DNA from: Rhizobium sp. N324
GTDB lineage: Bacteria; Pseudomonadota; Alphaproteobacteria; Rhizobiales; Rhizobiaceae
Reading direction: 5' to 3'
Assembly (NCBI RefSeq): GCF_001664485.1
Contig: NZ_CP013630.1
Location: 313,001 to 377,000 of the forward strand
DNA length: 64,000 bases
The notes under the pieces were generated by a model, which did not search any database, had not been told where the DNA came from, and was given only the letters and a program-made list of their open reading frames with translations. This document shows positions 60,631 through 64,000 of the stretch, one piece after another (within the stretch, counting starts at the first letter, position 1; every line of letters starts with the position of its first letter). Both the position numbers and the translations under genes were made by a program.

Positions 60631-60774
60631 GAGTGCCTCCCTTTGAAATCCTGCTTCTGAAATCGAGGAGGAGAATAGGGTCAAAGGCCTGAAGAGGCTA
60701 GACCGCGTTGATGCCGGGAGAGCGGGACGCGGAGAAAAAAAGCTTTGAAAACCGTTGTCTGCCGGATGTTTATT

Positions 60775-61392
60775 TCAGGCCGCCCGCGTGGCGATGAAGG
60801 CCGCCGTGCCGGCCAGGATGCCGGCCGCGACCCGGTTCAGCGCCTGCAGGGCGCGCGGCTTTTTCAGCATCGTGCGGGCCCGCGAGGCCAGCAGCATATA
60901 GGGAACCAGCACGACGATCAGCACCACGAAGGTCACCGCAAGCAGCATCGCGTAGTCGCGCAAGCCGATATGGCCGATATCGATCAGTGTCGGCGCCAGC
61001 GCGACATAGAACAGCATCGTCTTCGGATTGCCGAGTGTCACCAGCAGGCCGGAGAGGAAGGAGAGGCCGATATTGCTGGATTTCTTCGCCGCGATATCCT
61101 GCGGCAGCAGCCCGGCAGTCCAGAGCTTCCAGGCGATATAGCCGAGATAGAGGGCGCCGGCGATCTTGATGGCGATGAACACCTCGGTAAAGGTCTGCGC
61201 CACGAAGGCAAGGCCGAGAATGACGGCTGTCAGATAGGTCATGTCGCCGAGCACCAGGCCGAGGCCCATGAAGAAGGTCTCGCGGAAATTCGAGCCGAGC
61301 GCGCGGGCGACGATCGCGGTGATCCCCGGCCCGGGAATGGCGGCGGCGATGAACAGCGCTCCGGCATAGGCGATCAGGGCGGTTAGGCTCAT
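60775..61392 (-). CDS. LysE family translocator
   Basis: A 205-residue inner-membrane exporter with about six helices and the RhtB/LysE pattern: AAAIPGPGITAIVARALGSNFRE near the start, AGALYLGYIAWKLW, and SGLLVTLGNPKTMLFYVALAPTLID. It exports amino acids or related compounds. It is divergent from dps. No LysG-like regulator is next to it. Confidence 0.92.
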   Translation of the reverse strand: MSLTALIAYAGALFIAAAIPGPGITAIVARALGSNFRETFFMGLGLVLGDMTYLTAVILGLAFVAQTFTEVFIAIKIAGALYLGYIAWKLWTAGLLPQDIAAKKSSNIGLSFLSGLLVTLGNPKTMLFYVALAPTLIDIGHIGLRDYAMLLAVTFVVLIVVLVPYMLLASRARTMLKKPRALQALNRVAAGILAGTAAFIATRAA

Positions 61393-61570
61393 CTTTGATA
61401 TCCACTGGATTGCGTGACCTCTCTATAGGCGCGTGTTGCGGCCTCATCAATGCTTCGGCGCTGATCGGTCCATCACCATCAGGAATAGGTCTGCGGCACC
61501 ATGATCCACTTGGAAAGCGATCCGGCCTTGCTAGTTCTCTCTCTGCACGCGCGCCGTCGGCACCCTTGCG

Positions 61571-61582
61571 CTTTTCGAAAAG
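61571..61582. promoter_or_regulatory. Palindrome upstream of dps
   Basis: CTTTTCGAAAAG (61571-61582) is a perfect 12-bp palindrome, extended by flanking GCG/CGC, 43 bases before the dps ATG. It may be an operator for a stress or iron regulator. No family is assigned. Confidence 0.35.
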
Positions 61583-61624
61583 GCGCGCGGCGTTCTTGAG
61601 ATTTCATCACCAAGGAGAAAATGC

Positions 61625-62143
61625 ATGTCCCCGACCACAGCCGAAACCCGCAGGCTCCAGCCGCTCAAGACGCCGTCCACCCTGCCGACCAACGCCGTCA
61701 CCGATATTTCGGCGGCGCTGACCGCGCTGCTCGCCGATGTCTTCGCGCTCTATCTGAAGACCAAGAACTTCCACTGGCACATGTCCGGCCCGCATTTCCG
61801 TGACTACCACCTGCTGCTCGACGAACAGGCCGAGCAGATCTTCGCCATGACCGACGACATTGCCGAGCGCGCCCGCAAGATCGGCGGTGTGACGCTGCGC
61901 TCGATCGGCCAGATCGCCCGCCAGCAGCGCATTTCCGACAATGACGCGGATTTCGTCACCGCCGAGGACATGCTGTCGGAACTGCGTGAGGACAATGGCC
62001 AGCTCGTTTCGCTGCTGCGCGAGGTGCACGATCTCTGCGACGAGCACAATGATGTCGCGACCGCCAGCCTGATCGAGAACTGGATCGACGAGGGAGAGCG
62101 CCGCACCTGGTTCCTGTTCGAAACGACCCGGCCGCAGAAATAA
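61625..62143 (+). CDS. dps: Dps family DNA-binding ferritin-like protein
   Basis: A 172-residue mini-ferritin. The ferroxidase ligands are in KTKNFHWHMSGPHFRDYHLLLDEQAEQIFAMTDDIAERA (His, His, Asp, Glu). An N-terminal tail of about 25 residues may contact DNA. It stores iron and shields DNA under oxidative or starvation stress as a dodecamer. AAGGAG precedes the start. It is convergent with the DMT transporter gene. Confidence 0.94.
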   Translation: MSPTTAETRRLQPLKTPSTLPTNAVTDISAALTALLADVFALYLKTKNFHWHMSGPHFRDYHLLLDEQAEQIFAMTDDIAERARKIGGVTLRSIGQIARQQRISDNDADFVTAEDMLSELREDNGQLVSLLREVHDLCDEHNDVATASLIENWIDEGERRTWFLFETTRPQK

Positions 62144-62187
62144 TATCGCCAGCCGGGCGTGGTCTCATCTGTGCGGCACCCCGGCTC

Positions 62188-63090
62188 TCAGCTCTGCAGC
62201 GCCCTCGGCCGCAGCCATCTCGGGCTCCATCCGAGGTTCATGCCGGAGGCGGCAATGAGGATGATTGCGGCACCCGCGATCTGCAGCGGCTGCAGCGCGT
62301 GGCCGAAGGCCAGCCGGTCGACGAGGATTGCCGCGATCGGATAGAGGAAGGAGAGCGCGCCGGTCAGATGCGTCGGCAGCCTCTGGATGGCGCCATAGAG
62401 CAGCACATACATCAGCCCGGTATGGACGACGCCGACGGTAACAAGGATCGCCCATGTCCCGAGATCCGCGGGCGGATGGGAAAAATCCGTCATCGGCGCC
62501 AGCATCAGCATGCCGGTCGCGACCTGGATCAGCGCGATCAGATGCGGCGGCGTGCCTTTCAGCCATTTCGCGGCAAGCGCTGCCAGCGCATAGAAGAAGG
62601 CCGCGCCCAGCGCCATCAGGATGCCGAGGCCGTAGCCGTCTGATGTACCGCCGCTCCCGCCCGGTTTCGCCTGGACGATCGCCATCATGCCGGCAAAGGC
62701 GAGCACCAGCCAGAACAGCTTTGTAGCGGTGATCTTTTCGCCGAGAAACAGTGCGCCGAGCACCAGCAGCATGAAGGGCTGGGTATTGTAGACGGTCGTG
62801 GCGATCGAGATCGTCGCATGCGAATAGGAGGCAAACAGCAGCAGCCAGTTCAACACGATGGCGATGCCGCCGAAGATGGCGATGCCGAAGGCGCGCAACG
62901 TCAGGATACCCGGCCGCAGCAGCCCGAGCGCGCCGCAGATGACGAGCAGGGTCAGCGCGCCGAACAGGCAGCGCCAGAACACCACGCCGCTGACCGGCTG
63001 GCCCGACATGACGACGAACCAGCCGATCGTCCCCGAGATCAGCATCGCTGCCGTCATCTCCGCCATGCCTCTTTTGATGTCGCCGCTCAT
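62188..63090 (-). CDS. EamA/DMT family transporter
   Basis: A 300-residue inner-membrane protein with ten helices in two EamA repeats. ATG 63090 (MSGDIKRG) has GGAGG six bases upstream and is preferred over 63114. Typical motifs are FLGEKITATKLFWLVLAFAGMM and FLYPIAAILVDRLAFGHALQPLQ. It likely exports amino acids or similar metabolites. It is divergent from an Lrp regulator, a common pairing for amino-acid exporters. Confidence 0.9.
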   Translation of the reverse strand: MSGDIKRGMAEMTAAMLISGTIGWFVVMSGQPVSGVVFWRCLFGALTLLVICGALGLLRPGILTLRAFGIAIFGGIAIVLNWLLLFASYSHATISIATTVYNTQPFMLLVLGALFLGEKITATKLFWLVLAFAGMMAIVQAKPGGSGGTSDGYGLGILMALGAAFFYALAALAAKWLKGTPPHLIALIQVATGMLMLAPMTDFSHPPADLGTWAILVTVGVVHTGLMYVLLYGAIQRLPTHLTGALSFLYPIAAILVDRLAFGHALQPLQIAGAAIILIAASGMNLGWSPRWLRPRALQS

Positions 63091-63202
63091 GATCGCCTCC
63101 GTTTTCGATGGCATGATAATATTGCGGCGGCGCGCGATTTTATATAAGGATGGAAAGGATTATGAACGACATCGCCTAATAATATGAGGAAATTTTGAAG
63201 TC

Positions 63203-63667
63203 ATGCCTAACGATGTGCAATCGCTCGACGAAACCGATCAGGCCATTCTGGAAGCGCTGGCCGGCAATGCCCGCATCTCGCTGAAAGAATTGGCACAGCA
63301 GGTGGGGCTTTCCTCTCCAAGTGCTGCCGAGCGCCTGCGCCGGCTGGAGGAGCGCGGCGTCATCAAGGCCTTCACCATCGACCTCGATCCTGCCGCCGTC
63401 GGTTATCCCCTGCAGGCGATCGTCCGTGTGCGGCCCTTGCCGGGACAGTTGCACATGGTCGAGCGGCTCATCCAGGAGATTCCCGAAATCGTCGAATGCG
63501 ACAAGGTGACCGGCGAGGATTGTTTTATCGCCCGCCTGGTGATCCGCTCGATGGCGGAGCTCGACGGCCTGCTCGACAGGGTCGCCGAACGGGCGGAGAC
63601 CAACACCGCGATGATCAAGGCGTCGCCCGTCAAACGTCGCCTGCCGCCGCTGTCGCGGGGGAAATAG
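63203..63667 (+). CDS. Lrp/AsnC family transcriptional regulator
   Basis: A 154-residue Lrp-type protein. The HTH is at about residues 8-58 (LDETDQAILEALAGNARISLKELAQQVGLSSPSAAERLRRLEERGVI). The RAM domain follows (VRVRPLPGQLHMVERLIQEIPEIVECDKVTGEDCFIARLVI), binding an amino-acid effector. It probably controls the divergent DMT exporter. A final GK-rich tail is short. Confidence 0.94.
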   Translation: MPNDVQSLDETDQAILEALAGNARISLKELAQQVGLSSPSAAERLRRLEERGVIKAFTIDLDPAAVGYPLQAIVRVRPLPGQLHMVERLIQEIPEIVECDKVTGEDCFIARLVIRSMAELDGLLDRVAERAETNTAMIKASPVKRRLPPLSRGK

Positions 63668-63682
63668 AGGCGGCGCAACGGG

Positions 63683-64000
63683 TTAGAAATCCGCCATCGG
63701 CGACAGCATTGCCGGAAAGTGCGGGACGTCGTCGCCGAGACCGCGGAGCATCAGCACCGTGCCGCTTTCCAACGGCTGCGCAGCGCCCGTCCAGTCGAGC
63801 TTATCGGGACGAAAAAACACGTCGACGGCGGCGGAGGCGATGTCGAGCCCGCCGAGGATTTCTGCCAGTGTCGGCATCTCCGCCGCCACGATGTCGAGAA
63901 GACTGAAGCGGCCCGCCGCATCCGTCTTCCAGGCGATGGCGGCTGCCTGATCTTCCAGGAAGCTGACGCGCACATCGGGATCGAGCTGCGTGTTGATGAG
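63683..64000 (-). CDS. Protein of unknown function, C-terminal part
   Basis: The frame is open to the right edge, so the N-terminus lies outside. The visible ~105 residues (VSFLEDQAAAIAWKTDAAGRF, ILGGLDIASAAVDVFFRPDKLDW, LESGTVLMLRGLGDDVPHF) read as a soluble alpha/beta domain. A GNAT-like C-terminus is possible, but I cannot confirm it. It is convergent with the Lrp gene, with 15 bases between their ends. Confidence 0.65.
   Translation of the reverse strand, partial: LINTQLDPDVRVSFLEDQAAAIAWKTDAAGRFSLLDIVAAEMPTLAEILGGLDIASAAVDVFFRPDKLDWTGAAQPLESGTVLMLRGLGDDVPHFPAMLSPMADF

Overview
The window is about 64 kb of high-GC alphaproteobacterial DNA, most consistent with the chromosome of a Rhizobium of the R. 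etli / R. leguminosarum type. Evidence for this is the Sinorhizobium-type PmtA, an Atu4866-family protein, several palindromic intergenic repeats of the kind common in rhizobial chromosomes, and a set of core genes (pheT, xseA, guaA, queG, uppP, pyrF, dnaN, rsmI, gshB, comM, cysK). I see no prophage, complete insertion sequence, CRISPR array, rRNA or tRNA. The species assignment is inference.

Layout. 0-6 kb: end of pheT, an NTF2-like protein, a 272-bp inverted-repeat element, two aldo/keto reductases, a LysR regulator, a DUF892 ferritin-like protein and a GNAT enzyme. 6-11 kb: a Gfo/Idh/MocA dehydrogenase and a three-gene glycosylation set (GtrA-like flippase, GT2 synthase, GT-C-like membrane enzyme). 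11-20 kb: xseA, a MarR/EamA pair around a perfect operator palindrome, an M29 aminopeptidase, a GST/MarR pair, ybaK and an ArsC-like gene, an aspartoacylase-like protein and a broken 2'-5' RNA ligase gene. 20-27 kb: an accessory stretch with ogt, an SDR/Atu4866-like/LysR group, an AraC regulator with a secreted PEBP-family protein, a VOC/WYL pair and a VapBC module. The WYL regulator and VapC each carry one in-frame TGA. 27-31 kb: guaA, an MTA/SAH nucleosidase with a PaaI thioesterase, and a DUF2252 protein.

31-36.4 kb: imelysin, di-heme DUF1111 protein, second imelysin and Tat-exported DUF1513 protein on one strand, with an Irr-box-like palindrome upstream. This looks like a periplasmic metal or redox system of unknown mechanism and is the best candidate in the window for an incompletely described system. 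36.5-47.5 kb: an RsmB-type methyltransferase, RlpA, a NAD-binding protein with queG, a GST, uppP, and a convergent operon of pmtA, a phosphatase-like gene, pyrF, DUF1330 and an NDUFA9-like gene. 47.5-51 kb: dnaN and a DUF72 gene, then rsmI-yraN and a cupin. 51-56 kb: a LacI regulator divergent from a CUT2 sugar ABC transporter, with two identical 14-bp operator copies. 56-64 kb: gshB, comM, a small HEPN-like orphan of unusual composition, cysK, a LysE exporter, dps, a DMT exporter with a divergent Lrp regulator, and a truncated gene at the edge.

Regulators are mostly divergent from their probable targets, and several of these divergent regions contain palindromes that can be read by eye. At least two regulators (MarR at 13484, LysR at 21777) seem to lack a Shine-Dalgarno sequence and have promoter-like hexamers placed so that transcription would start at or near the start codon.
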